IMG/VR virus record: IMGVR_UViG_3300009643_000013
Location: 1-39,941 of that record
DNA: 39,941 nucleotides
Source of the DNA: a virus
Strand: one strand, 5' to 3'
Below are positions 31,645-38,176 of this stretch, in pieces (the first letter of the stretch is position 1; each line of letters opens with the position of its first letter). Below the pieces are notes generated by a model. It made no database searches. It worked only from the letters and a program-made list of their open reading frames with translations, and was not told the origin of the DNA. The position numbers were made by a program, and so were the translations under genes.

Positions 31645-32175
31645 TTAAAGTATTGTGCATCTGTTTTTAGGCGGTCTTGGTGTATCTTTATGCACCGTAA
31701 CTGGAGGCAACTCTAATACTGACATTATTTGTGGAGTTGCTGGAGGCGCAAACGTACCACTAGTTGGATGTCTAGTAGTTGGAGCTTGTGGGCTGGTAGA
31801 TGGTTGTAATAAATCAAACGTTCCAGATGGATGTATTTGAAAATGTAATCTACGGTTAGCCACAGGACGTGCAGTCCATCTACAATTTGCCTTATAATAT
31901 GGCTCTGTACTATCAATCCTCTCTATAAAAAACACTCGTCCCTGATGAGGTGGTGCTCCCATATCTCTAAGAAAAGCAGAATAGGAATGGCACCAATCTT
32001 CACAAACTTTTGCTCCAATTGCGCCAAAATCTTTGTATGAGGGGTTGTTCGAATTGTAACAGCGATCTCTTATTTCCAACCATTCTTGATACGCTGGCGT
32101 AATAATAACATCCATAACGCTATTAGCTTCGTCATCTGCACTGCTACCGCTAGATCTGGGTTCTCCAGTATACAT
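31645..32175 (-). CDS. AP2/HNH-associated phage protein with Pro/Thr-rich tail and CaaX-like C-terminus
   Basis: A 176-residue protein. Residues 30-110 (WLEIRDRCYNSNNPSYKDFG, then VCEDWCHSYSAFLRDMGAPP, IERIDSTEPYYKANCRWTARPVANRR) match a common phage domain related to HNH-type DNA nucleases and DNA-binding homing-endonuclease modules. Residues 115-170 are Pro/Thr-rich and likely unfolded. The last four residues are Cys-Thr-Ile-Leu, the form of a eukaryotic CaaX box with X as Leu (geranylgeranyl type). Known effectors of some intracellular bacteria use such boxes; here it may be chance. It is cotranscribed with the membrane protein gene; a GAGGAG site precedes ATG 32175. Confidence 0.65.
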   Translation of the reverse strand: MYTGEPRSSGSSADDEANSVMDVIITPAYQEWLEIRDRCYNSNNPSYKDFGAIGAKVCEDWCHSYSAFLRDMGAPPHQGRVFFIERIDSTEPYYKANCRWTARPVANRRLHFQIHPSGTFDLLQPSTSPQAPTTRHPTSGTFAPPATPQIMSVLELPPVTVHKDTPRPPKNRCTIL

Positions 32176-32255
32176 CGTACAGCTCTCCTCTTTTTTTATA
32201 TTTTCAAGAAAGTATAGCGTAAATATGCTGACAAGTTAGCAATCTACCGCAAGCT

Positions 32256-32270
32256 GTTCAAAATTTGAAC
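32256..32270. promoter_or_regulatory. 15-bp palindrome GTTCAAA-A-TTTGAAC
   Basis: Perfect 7-bp arms with one central base, 187 bases before parA and about 80 bases before the minus-strand gene at 32175. An identical-arm copy lies at 34166-34180 inside the following replication gene and a near copy at 16576. Likely a binding site for a phage or plasmid regulator. Confidence 0.55.
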
Positions 32271-32308
32271 AAACGAGGAAACCTCGGAAATTTCAGTAAA
32301 CAGTTATC

Positions 32309-32430
32309 TTATCCACAGGGTTATTAAAAGATTTTGTGGATAAGTTTATTTACAAGAGTGTATTTACTTTTAATTATTTTTATCTTACGTTAATACTTAT
32401 AATAATCATATAAATTTTAAAAACATATAA
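32309..32430. other. oriC-like segment upstream of parA: paired DnaA boxes and AT-rich stretch
   Basis: TTATCCACA at 32309-32317 and its inverted copy TGTGGATAA at 32335-32343 are followed by about 85 bases that are over 80% A/T and include several AATT/ATAA runs. DnaA boxes next to an AT-rich unwinding region are the classic origin layout. parA begins 100 bases from the second box. The plasmid-type origin could be here, or in either of the gene-internal repeat sets. Confidence 0.5.
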
Positions 32431-32442
32431 GGTGGAGTAAAA

Positions 32443-33414
32443 ATGAGTAACGGTACATTGTGTTTATCACAAATTAGTAAATTAGTTGGGATGCATGGGG
32501 CATGTTTGCATGAAAGAGCAAAAGCTAGAAGAACTAAGACTCAAAAACTGTCAAGGGGGGGGCAATACAAGATTTTATTAACGCCCGAACAAATAAAAAA
32601 AATAATACACGATCGATTTAATCCTTTAAGCGGGAAAGTAATTTATATAGGAAATTTAAAAGGTGGGGTGGGAAAAACTACGTTAGCATATTTAACAATA
32701 GAGGTGCTATCCACACTAGGTTTAAAAACTTGTGCTATTGATTTAGATATTCAAGCAAATTTAACCAGACAATTTGATGGCATAAAAGCAAACCCTCCGG
32801 TATTTGCGGACTTGGTAGATAAAAAACTTAAAATAGAAGATATAATAATTAAATTAAGTCCTACTTTAGATATTATACCATCTTCGTTGAAAAATGGTTT
32901 AATTCAAAAAACGCTATCCCACGAAACCCCGAAACATTATTTAACGTGGTTTAATTCATTATGCCTTTCATATTTACGATCTAAATATGATGTTATTGTC
33001 GTAGATACTCCACCCAGTTTAACCACTCTAAACTCAGTATTTTGTTTGTGTTTACAAAGCACTGATGATTTATTGATTCCTGCTTGTGCCGATGAGTTTT
33101 CTATAATGGGCATAGAAATGTTTTTAGAAGACGTAAAAACTATCCGTGAATCCTATAAAACCAATTCAGAACCAAAAACAAGCATACTCATAAATAAATT
33201 CTTTCAGAATCAAACTAACAACATAGAAATGTTTGCCAAAATAAGCAAAGCATATCCTAACTTGTTATCTAAAAATGTAATTAAAGACTGCGCAAAAATA
33301 AGAGAAACAACTACCGATAAAAAACATATAGGAGACGCAACCAGAAAATCAGAGCTTTTTGATGTTCTTGTTACATTATTAAACGAGTTTAATATTTTAA
33401 AAAAAGTGAAATAA
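32443..33414 (+). CDS. parA: ParA-type partition ATPase
   Basis: A 323-residue ATPase that segregates low-copy plasmids along the nucleoid. Residues 1-60 form an N-terminal HTH (LCLSQISKLVGMHGACLHER) as in P1-type (type Ia) ParA, which also represses its own promoter. KGGVGKTT at 73-80 is the deviant Walker A, DLDIQANLT at 100-108 takes the usual D-x-D-P-Q place with Ile for Pro, and IVVDTPPSL is Walker B. Start has an AAGGTGGAG site. No ParB gene follows; the next gene is a winged-helix protein, so the partner is either that protein or the host ParB. Confidence 0.88.
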   Translation: MSNGTLCLSQISKLVGMHGACLHERAKARRTKTQKLSRGGQYKILLTPEQIKKIIHDRFNPLSGKVIYIGNLKGGVGKTTLAYLTIEVLSTLGLKTCAIDLDIQANLTRQFDGIKANPPVFADLVDKKLKIEDIIIKLSPTLDIIPSSLKNGLIQKTLSHETPKHYLTWFNSLCLSYLRSKYDVIVVDTPPSLTTLNSVFCLCLQSTDDLLIPACADEFSIMGIEMFLEDVKTIRESYKTNSEPKTSILINKFFQNQTNNIEMFAKISKAYPNLLSKNVIKDCAKIRETTTDKKHIGDATRKSELFDVLVTLLNEFNILKKVK

Positions 33415-33417
33415 ATA

Positions 33418-34788
33418 ATGTCTGTCGATATAGATAAAATCTTAAAAAAAGCTAAAGAATTAAACGCGAAGAAAAAAAACAAGCCACAATGTAACTCTGT
33501 TATTACTGGCTTACCGGCTGAATATAAACCATGGTATCAAGGTGATAACTTTTCTCCTGAAGAAGCTGAGAAGTTAGAAACCTCTCAGCCGCCGATCATG
33601 GAAGTTTTGGTTACAACGGCTGTCGAGGATAATTTGGAAGTTACCAATCTTAAAACCATTTTCAAGGAAGATAACTTTATGGATAATGACAGAAAAACTG
33701 CTGAAACTCAACCTAGTACAAACCTAGTACAAACGGAGTACAAACCTAGTACAAACCTAGTACAAACGGAGTACAAACCTAGTACAAACCTAGTACAAAC
33801 GGAGTACAAACCTAGTGCACAACCTAGTACAACTTTTAAAACGGAGTACAAACCTAGTACAACATTCTCAAGCTTGGTTGGCCTACAACGCAAGCTAGTA
33901 AAATTCGTTTATGACGAATGCAAGATTGCCAGAGCAAAAACAACAAAACAATTATCCATAGAATATATAGTTACAACGTTGGAAACTCCCTATTTTAGCA
34001 TAAAAGCAACCATTCAACGTTTAATAAAAAAAGGAGTTGTCATCAGAACTGGTTTAAAACAAGGTAGGGGTGGCTGGGTGACATATGGTGTTCCCGACCT
34101 AGTGTTTAACGAAATATTAAGGTACGAAGAAACGGAGTACAAACCTAGTACAAACCTAGTACATTGTTCAAACTTTGAACAGAAACCTAGTACACAACCT
34201 AGTACAAGTCTCTCTAGTAGTAGTAGTTATATTAATAATAAAAATACTACTACTCAAACGGAGAGCCTCGATTATTCGGGTTTGGCAGGTATTGGTTTTA
34301 CAGAAGACCACCTAACTCAGATTTTACGTGAGTATGAAAAAAGACCAGAGGTAGCTTTGTCCTCTGAACAAATCCAAAACTCAATTTATGCATTAGCATT
34401 TGATTTAAAACATAACGATACAAGCAAGCTTAGATCACCTATCGGGGTATTGATATCTGGTTTAAAAAATGGAAAACCGTATTGTAGTATAACCCCTGAC
34501 AAATTTAAAACTCCAAGGGAAGAAGCTTTGCAAAACTTTACCACTATGGTTGAGCAACAACAAAAACGTGAATCCGAGCTAGAAAACAACATAAAACAAA
34601 TGGAATTTGATAAATGGAAAGTTGAACTTACGGACAAAGAATTATGTGAGTTTTGCCCAATGGACGCAATCCAAGGAGGATTGTCTGAAAAACATCGACA
34701 AACGTTACAAAAGAAAAAAGCTCTAGAAATAGCAAAAGAATTTTTTGAAATAAACTTATGGCCATCGCTACGCAAAACCCTACCCTAA
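33418..34788 (+). CDS. Replication/partition protein with winged helix and gene-internal iterons
   Basis: A 456-residue protein. Residues 1-97 are charged and end in acidic stretches; residues 98-148 are tandem 11-residue units (YKPSTNLVQTE) encoded by iterons; residues 157-238 form a winged-helix (LQRKLVKFVYDECKIARAKT, IKATIQRLIKKGVVIRTG); a second repeat block follows at 238-263; the C-terminus (residues 290-456) is helical (LTQILREYEKRPE, MEFDKWKVELTDKELCEF). Layout resembles phage/plasmid initiators that bind repeats in their own gene. It follows parA by three bases in one operon. ParB-like function is possible, since it sits in the ParB position, but no ParB N-terminal motif is seen. Confidence 0.65.
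   Translation: MSVDIDKILKKAKELNAKKKNKPQCNSVITGLPAEYKPWYQGDNFSPEEAEKLETSQPPIMEVLVTTAVEDNLEVTNLKTIFKEDNFMDNDRKTAETQPSTNLVQTEYKPSTNLVQTEYKPSTNLVQTEYKPSAQPSTTFKTEYKPSTTFSSLVGLQRKLVKFVYDECKIARAKTTKQLSIEYIVTTLETPYFSIKATIQRLIKKGVVIRTGLKQGRGGWVTYGVPDLVFNEILRYEETEYKPSTNLVHCSNFEQKPSTQPSTSLSSSSSYINNKNTTTQTESLDYSGLAGIGFTEDHLTQILREYEKRPEVALSSEQIQNSIYALAFDLKHNDTSKLRSPIGVLISGLKNGKPYCSITPDKFKTPREEALQNFTTMVEQQQKRESELENNIKQMEFDKWKVELTDKELCEFCPMDAIQGGLSEKHRQTLQKKKALEIAKEFFEINLWPSLRKTLP
33712..33863. repeat. Tandem 11-bp iterons (9 in phase, plus degenerate copies)
   Basis: Three exact 33-bp units (33712-33810), each made of two CCTAGTACAAA and one CGGAGTACAAA. Further CTAGTAC/GAGTAC copies follow to 33863. The 11-bp spacing is close to one helical turn, as in iterons bound by initiator proteins on one face of DNA. 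Confidence 0.8.
34133..34207. repeat. Second iteron cluster inside replication gene
   Basis: CGGAGTACAAA, CCTAGTACAAA and CCTAGTACATT occur in tandem, then the palindrome at 34166-34180, then two more CCTAGTACA copies. It lies 270 bases after the first cluster, separated by the winged-helix coding region. Confidence 0.7.
34166..34180. promoter_or_regulatory. 15-bp palindrome GTTCAAA-C-TTTGAAC
   Basis: Same arms as the palindrome at 32256, now flanked by iterons inside the replication gene. The pairing of the two sites, upstream of parA and within the next gene, suggests one regulator or partition protein binding both. Confidence 0.55.
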
Positions 34789-34936
34789 CCAAGGCCGTTT
34801 TTAACGCCTTACAGCCTCTTTCTTTAGGTAACCGCTACCTACCTAGCGCCCCACAAAAATAATGGCTAATAAAGCGTTTAAATGAGTTAGTGTATTTGCA
34901 CGGCTCGCGACAATTTAGGGAACAGTTTTTGGTAAG

Positions 34937-34964
34937 TTGATCCTGTTACCCTATATGCTATAAA
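34937..34964 (+). promoter_or_regulatory. Putative promoter of higA-like gene
   Basis: TTGATC at 34937-34942, 16 bases, then TATAAA at 34959-34964. The 200 bases from 34789 to 34989 hold no gene apart from this; a short imperfect hairpin (AAGGC with GCCTT) follows the replication gene stop. Confidence 0.4.
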
Positions 34965-34989
34965 AAGTTAATAACATGGGAGAAAAAAA

Positions 34990-35262
34990 ATGCTCAAGGA
35001 TAAAGAACCTCCACACCCTGGAGAAATACTACTTAGGGAATTTATAGAGCCTAACAATATAGCGCCACATAGGCTAGCTAAGGATTTAGGTTGGCCATAT
35101 TCAAAACTAGAAAAACTTATGGATGGAGAAATAAACCTTTCTATCGACTCTGCTATGGAATTAGCAGAAGTTTTAGATATGGAGCCTGATTTTTGGGTAA
35201 ACTTACAGGCCAAATGGAGTAAATGGCATGATAATCAAGCGCTAATAGATGAGAACCTTTAA
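34990..35262 (+). CDS. higA: HigA-family antitoxin (orphan), XRE-type DNA-binding protein
   Basis: A 90-residue protein. PHPGEILLREFIEPNNIAPHRLAKDLG is the typical HigA/VapI start and HTH, followed by YSKLEKLMDGEINLSIDSAMELAEVLDMEPDFWVNLQAKW. HigA antitoxins bind HigB toxin and DNA. No HigB-like gene precedes it; the 200 bases upstream hold only a promoter. It may be a solitary regulator that silences a host HigB or represses phage genes. It is convergent with paralog G and overlaps its end by 21 bases. Confidence 0.85.
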   Translation: MLKDKEPPHPGEILLREFIEPNNIAPHRLAKDLGWPYSKLEKLMDGEINLSIDSAMELAEVLDMEPDFWVNLQAKWSKWHDNQALIDENL

Positions 35263-35499
35263 CACAAAATATCCGTGTAGTAATGTGAGTATTGTTCCAA
35301 ACAAATACACCACATTTTTTAGGCGTTTAAATCCAGAGGTTATAGCAAACTCAAGGTTTAAAATATGCTCTTTAGTTGCGATAAGGCGTAAGTCGGTTTC
35401 ACCAGCGAGCGCTAAATTACGAGCTAACATTTTAGCTTGGTGCTCTGGGAAACCAGCTTCAATAAATTCGTCAGTTTTTAATAACATGTTTATTTTCAT
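35242..35499 (-). CDS. DUF1640/CCDC90-like coiled-coil membrane protein, paralog G (divergent)
   Basis: An 85-residue protein on the minus strand. LLKTDEFIEAGFPEHQAKMLARNLA keeps the shared N-terminal pattern, IATKEHILNLEF matches the TKED coiled-coil entry, and the C-terminal 25 residues (VVYLFGTILTLLHGYFVLKVLIY) form a membrane segment. It is the most divergent copy. The start may be Met 1 (35499) or Met 5 (35487). It is convergent with higA and lies next to the parS-like site at 35526. Confidence 0.62.
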   Translation of the reverse strand: MKINMLLKTDEFIEAGFPEHQAKMLARNLALAGETDLRLIATKEHILNLEFAITSGFKRLKNVVYLFGTILTLLHGYFVLKVLIY

Positions 35500-35525
35500 C
35501 CATAAATTCCACTAAATCCGTTTAA

Positions 35526-35541
35526 TGTTCCACGCGGAACA
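35526..35541. promoter_or_regulatory. parS-like 16-bp site
   Basis: TGTTCCACGCGGAACA matches the bacterial chromosomal parS consensus (TGTTTCACGTGAAACA) at 13 of 16 positions. The arms TGTTCC/GGAACA are perfect around ACGC; the centre has C for T. There is no T-run for a terminator. With parA but no recognisable parB present, it may bind host ParB. It lies between paralog G and the small membrane gene. Confidence 0.45.
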
Positions 35542-35545
35542 TATA

Positions 35546-35794
35546 TTAATCATCTCTAGAATGCTTGCTAGGTGGTAATAATTTCTCAATATCTATTCCT
35601 GTTTCTTTCTTAACAACTTCCTCTATAACTTCTTCGGCAAATTCAGTACCAGGATTATCAATTTTTCCAGTATACCAATAACAAACACCAGAGAAAATAA
35701 CAGAAAGAATGATAATCACAAAGCAAATTACCTTGGTGTTTATTCCCATAGTAATAATTTTATCAACAAGATTATCAACACAAGGATCGCTCAT
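35546..35794 (-). CDS. Small membrane protein of lysis region (82 aa)
   Basis: An 82-residue protein with one strong membrane helix (VICFVIIILSVIFSGVCYWY, residues 22-41) and then an acidic cytoplasmic or periplasmic helix (IDNPGTEFAEEVIEEVVKKETGIDIEKLLPPS). Similar short proteins lie beside endolysin genes in many phages. It may be a holin or spanin-like factor; a spanin pair is not complete here. It overlaps the transglycosylase gene by four bases (ATGA). Confidence 0.55.
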   Translation of the reverse strand: MSDPCVDNLVDKIITMGINTKVICFVIIILSVIFSGVCYWYTGKIDNPGTEFAEEVIEEVVKKETGIDIEKLLPPSKHSRDD

Positions 35795-36318
35795 TTTTTA
35801 GTCCCCACAAAATTATTGTAGTTGGTAATATATTCATCGATAGTAGCTTTACCGCCAGATGTATTATAATATTTTTTATAGTATTCTGCTTGAAGTTCCA
35901 AAGTGCTTGGAACTGGTTCGGGAACTCTACGATAATATATTCTAGCCATAGCCGTAGCATAATAAAGGTTGTACAACATAAAGTTAGCTGGTGGCTTCTT
36001 TCGCGGAAGACAAAGTTGCGGGGGGATTGCGCAAATTTCTATTAGCCATTCGAGAAGGTTTGGATGTGATGGTAGATAATTTTCCCAAATATCATCATGG
36101 GTAGCTGGCTGCATCTGATAAGGCCCAATTGCTAAAATGTTCTTTTGTAAAGATGCATATAAATCTGGGTTGGTGCCTTCTTGAAATAAAAATGTACCGC
36201 CTCTAGATTCTTGGGCGCAAGTTCCAACAAGCAAATCTTCTATATCTGATCCGTTAAGCATTAAAGCTTTTAATACGGGCTGGATTATTAATTTTCTAAA
36301 CTGTAGGTTGTTAAACAT
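35791..36318 (-). CDS. Putative endolysin, lysozyme/transglycosylase-like
   Basis: A 175-residue protein without a signal peptide. AQESRGGTFLF (with Glu as the likely catalytic acid) and LAIGPYQMQPATHDDIWENYL match the SLT/lysozyme-type active-site pattern, QES plus GxYQ. The remaining part is helical with several Tyr (LQAEYYKKYYN). It should cut the peptidoglycan glycan strand at lysis, or serve as a tail lysin. It is directly followed by the small membrane gene, supporting the endolysin role. Confidence 0.62.
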   Translation of the reverse strand: MFNNLQFRKLIIQPVLKALMLNGSDIEDLLVGTCAQESRGGTFLFQEGTNPDLYASLQKNILAIGPYQMQPATHDDIWENYLPSHPNLLEWLIEICAIPPQLCLPRKKPPANFMLYNLYYATAMARIYYRRVPEPVPSTLELQAEYYKKYYNTSGGKATIDEYITNYNNFVGTKK

Positions 36319-36673
36319 TATTTAGGTTCCCTCCCAAGTACTCTGTAACTGCATCCATGGCCTCATCTAAAGAGTAGCATACAACAGCTCTATAGGCTCT
36401 GTCATTTAAATTATCAACCCATATTTTTTGATGATCGGAGAGACGGCCATTTTTAGATTTTAATTCTATAAACAACCCATGATAGCCATTATAAGGCACG
36501 GCCATGAATAAATCAGGTACTCCAGCCGTAACGCCTTGCGCCTTGAGGTTTTTAGCCTCAAGACTATTTCTACTACCCCCATTAGGAATAGCAAAGGTAA
36601 TAAGACGTAGACGTGGGTAAAGAGAAAGCCACTCAAAGAATGCACTTTGGATCTTAGCTTCTGTTATCTCTAT
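36311..36673 (-). CDS. VRR-NUC domain nuclease with non-AUG start
   Basis: The frame from 36673 gives about 120 residues: KIQSAFFEWLSLYPRLRLI, FAIPNGGSRNSLEAKNLK, AQGVTAGVPDLFMAVP, YHGLFIELKSKNGRLSDHQ and VCYSLDEAMDAV. These are the conserved parts of VRR-NUC, a PD-(D/E)XK nuclease fold; PDLF and IELKSKNG hold the active-site Asp, Glu and Lys. The only in-frame ATG (36505) would lose the first half, so I use ATA 36671-36673 or nearby ATA/ATT; the upstream AAGG site supports a start near here. It likely resolves or trims DNA junctions. It overlaps the endolysin gene by eight bases. Confidence 0.7.
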   Translation of the reverse strand: MEITEAKIQSAFFEWLSLYPRLRLITFAIPNGGSRNSLEAKNLKAQGVTAGVPDLFMAVPYNGYHGLFIELKSKNGRLSDHQKIWVDNLNDRAYRAVVCYSLDEAMDAVTEYLGGNLNNV

Positions 36674-36680
36674 ACCAACC

Positions 36681-36935
36681 TTAATTAGCAGAAGGTGTAG
36701 CAGGGGCTGCTATTGCAGAGCCTACAGCATTTACAACGTTTTCAGTAGTACCTAAAGCAGCATCGGCATCACTAATTACAGCACCAAGAGTGCCAGGAAC
36801 TTTAACTGAATTAAGCATATCTAGAACTGATTTAGCTTCTGCTAAACGTCCTACTAATGCATTGTGGTTAGCAGCGCTTTGTTCAATTGCTTGAGCTAAT
36901 TGTGAGATACGTTCAACTAATGATTGCATTGTCAT
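36681..36935 (-). CDS. Small helical protein (84 aa), unknown
   Basis: An 84-residue protein with an N-terminal helix (LVERISQLAQAIEQSAANHNALVGRLAEAKSV) and an Ala/Val-rich C-terminus (NVVNAVGSAIAAPATPSAN). Resembles small virion or chaperone-like phage proteins without a named family. It ends eight bases before the VRR-NUC start. A GGGAAA site is upstream. Possibly part of the structural cluster that begins at 37770. Confidence 0.5.
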   Translation of the reverse strand: MTMQSLVERISQLAQAIEQSAANHNALVGRLAEAKSVLDMLNSVKVPGTLGAVISDADAALGTTENVVNAVGSAIAAPATPSAN

Positions 36936-36990
36936 ATTTATATTTCCCTATATAAAAAGTGCCCCATCGTGAGGAGCGTTAATCGAATAT

Positions 36991-37770
36991 TCACACAGCA
37001 GGCGTTATGGCTATCCACGAGACGGTAGTTGCAGCACCTGGATCGGCACTAAAACTTACAGTTAATGTGCCAGCACCTGGAACTACTTTAGTAATTGAAA
37101 CAGCATTAGTAGAGGCTAAAATAGAGGCTGTCACTATGCTGGTTGCCCCAACATTGGTTGCGGTATAAGCATTGCTTGTTCCACCACCAGCATAAGCGGC
37201 AGTTGTTGCGGCATGTAATGTAAACCCAGCATCAACAATAGCGCCCACAGTACCAGTTGCTTTAACAACATTACCGCTTACTAATGCGCTAGGAGCTAGC
37301 ACAAAGTTGGCAGTAGTAGCTGAAGGATCTGGAATTGTAAATGTTCTAACTCCAGCTTGAGATGCGTTCGTTACAGTGACCGCAGTATTTCCAGAGTTAG
37401 CGGTAGCCGCTACCACTAAATTTCCTTTGCTAGCTGTTGCTGGATAAGAAATAAAATCACCAGCTACGCCGCTAGATCCTGCCTGGACGTTTCCAGCAAA
37501 AGAACCGCCAGAACTTGCAGGAGTTACTAAACTGTAAACTAAGTTTGGAGCAGTACCTGTAATTGCTACGGCTAAAAATACAACTCCACTTGTGGTATTA
37601 ACTAAAGCCATGTCTCCATTTGATACGGTTAATAAGTTTTCGTGGACAGCTTTGCTTAAATATCCTGTTGTCGTCACAGTTGCAACAGAGTCATTAGTAT
37701 TTATAAAAACTAGATTAGGAATAACACCAGCTAATCCAGTAATGCTACTTGTAGCTTGTAAAATTGACAT
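36991..37770 (-). CDS. Beta-rich virion/tail protein (259 aa)
   Basis: A 259-residue protein rich in Ala, Thr, Val, Gly and Ser and poor in charge, typical of phage tail-fibre or decoration folds. It starts MSILQATSSITGLAGVIP and has the phrase AAATANSGNTAVTVTNASQAGVRTFTIPDP, seen as SQAAGVRTFTIPDP-like blocks in various phage structural proteins. The C-terminus PGAATTVSWIAITPAV is hydrophobic. Its location between small basic genes and lysis genes suggests a late structural role. Base composition is GC-richer than neighbours, as is usual for this window's virion genes. Confidence 0.6.
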   Translation of the reverse strand: MSILQATSSITGLAGVIPNLVFINTNDSVATVTTTGYLSKAVHENLLTVSNGDMALVNTTSGVVFLAVAITGTAPNLVYSLVTPASSGGSFAGNVQAGSSGVAGDFISYPATASKGNLVVAATANSGNTAVTVTNASQAGVRTFTIPDPSATTANFVLAPSALVSGNVVKATGTVGAIVDAGFTLHAATTAAYAGGGTSNAYTATNVGATSIVTASILASTNAVSITKVVPGAGTLTVSFSADPGAATTVSWIAITPAV

Positions 37771-37813
37771 CTTCGCCCTCCATGGCTTTGATTAATTTAC
37801 GTTTTATTTTGTA

Positions 37814-37933
37814 TTAAGACTTATTTTTTCCCTTGTGAAGAGATTTACCAATGCGGCCTTCCATTTTACCGCCTTTTTTATTCATTTTTTCTCTTTTTTC
37901 GTAAGATTCTTCTTTACGTTCGTGCTTTTTCAT
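37814..37933 (-). CDS. Small Lys-rich protein (39 aa)
   Basis: ATG 37933 encodes 39 residues (MKKHERKEESYEKREKMNKK onward) with over a third Lys/Arg and a GGKMEGRIGKSLHKG end. Similar tiny basic proteins occur in many tailed phages and may bind DNA. A weak relative of the late promoter lies at 37971-37987 upstream. The start has an AAGGAC site. Real gene likely but not certain. Confidence 0.5.
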   Translation of the reverse strand: MKKHERKEESYEKREKMNKKGGKMEGRIGKSLHKGKNKS

Positions 37934-38019
37934 TTTCGATGTCCTTATTAAAAATAAATTAATCTAAAGTCATTATAGTAAATCTTATACAAACCCCAAA
38001 GGTCGTCAAGAGCCATTGT

Positions 38020-38175
38020 CTATTTTTTTGCTTTAGATTTCTTAGTGGCCTTTCCTTTAGGTTTTACATGCTGAGGCAACTTTTTACCTTTAGGGGTAGC
38101 GGCTTCAAACTCCTTAGCTAATTCAGGGTGTTTTGCATACATGTATTTACGCTGGGCTTTGGAAACAAAGGGCAC
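38020..38175 (-). CDS. Small phage protein (51 aa), MPFVSKAQ family
   Basis: A GTG start at 38175 with an AAGGGG site gives 51 residues beginning MPFVSKAQRKYMYAKHPELA, then KGKKLPQHVKPKG and a Lys-rich tail. The MPFVSKAQRxxMYAKHP start is a pattern I know from small proteins of unknown function in many phages. It lies directly downstream of the 43-aa gene by one base. Confidence 0.65.
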   Translation of the reverse strand: MPFVSKAQRKYMYAKHPELAKEFEAATPKGKKLPQHVKPKGKATKKSKAKK

Positions 38176-38176
38176 T

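Noticed and set aside
33712-33863. CRISPR-like array
   Set aside because: Units are 11 bp without spacers; no Cas genes. These are iterons, not a CRISPR array.
33708-33893. Minus-strand repetitive frame across the iterons
   Set aside because: Created by the 33-bp repeat, which stays open in several frames; no ribosome site or neighbours.
35525-35542. Intrinsic terminator for the lysis genes
   Set aside because: The palindrome lacks a T-run on either strand; parS-like identity explains its symmetry better.
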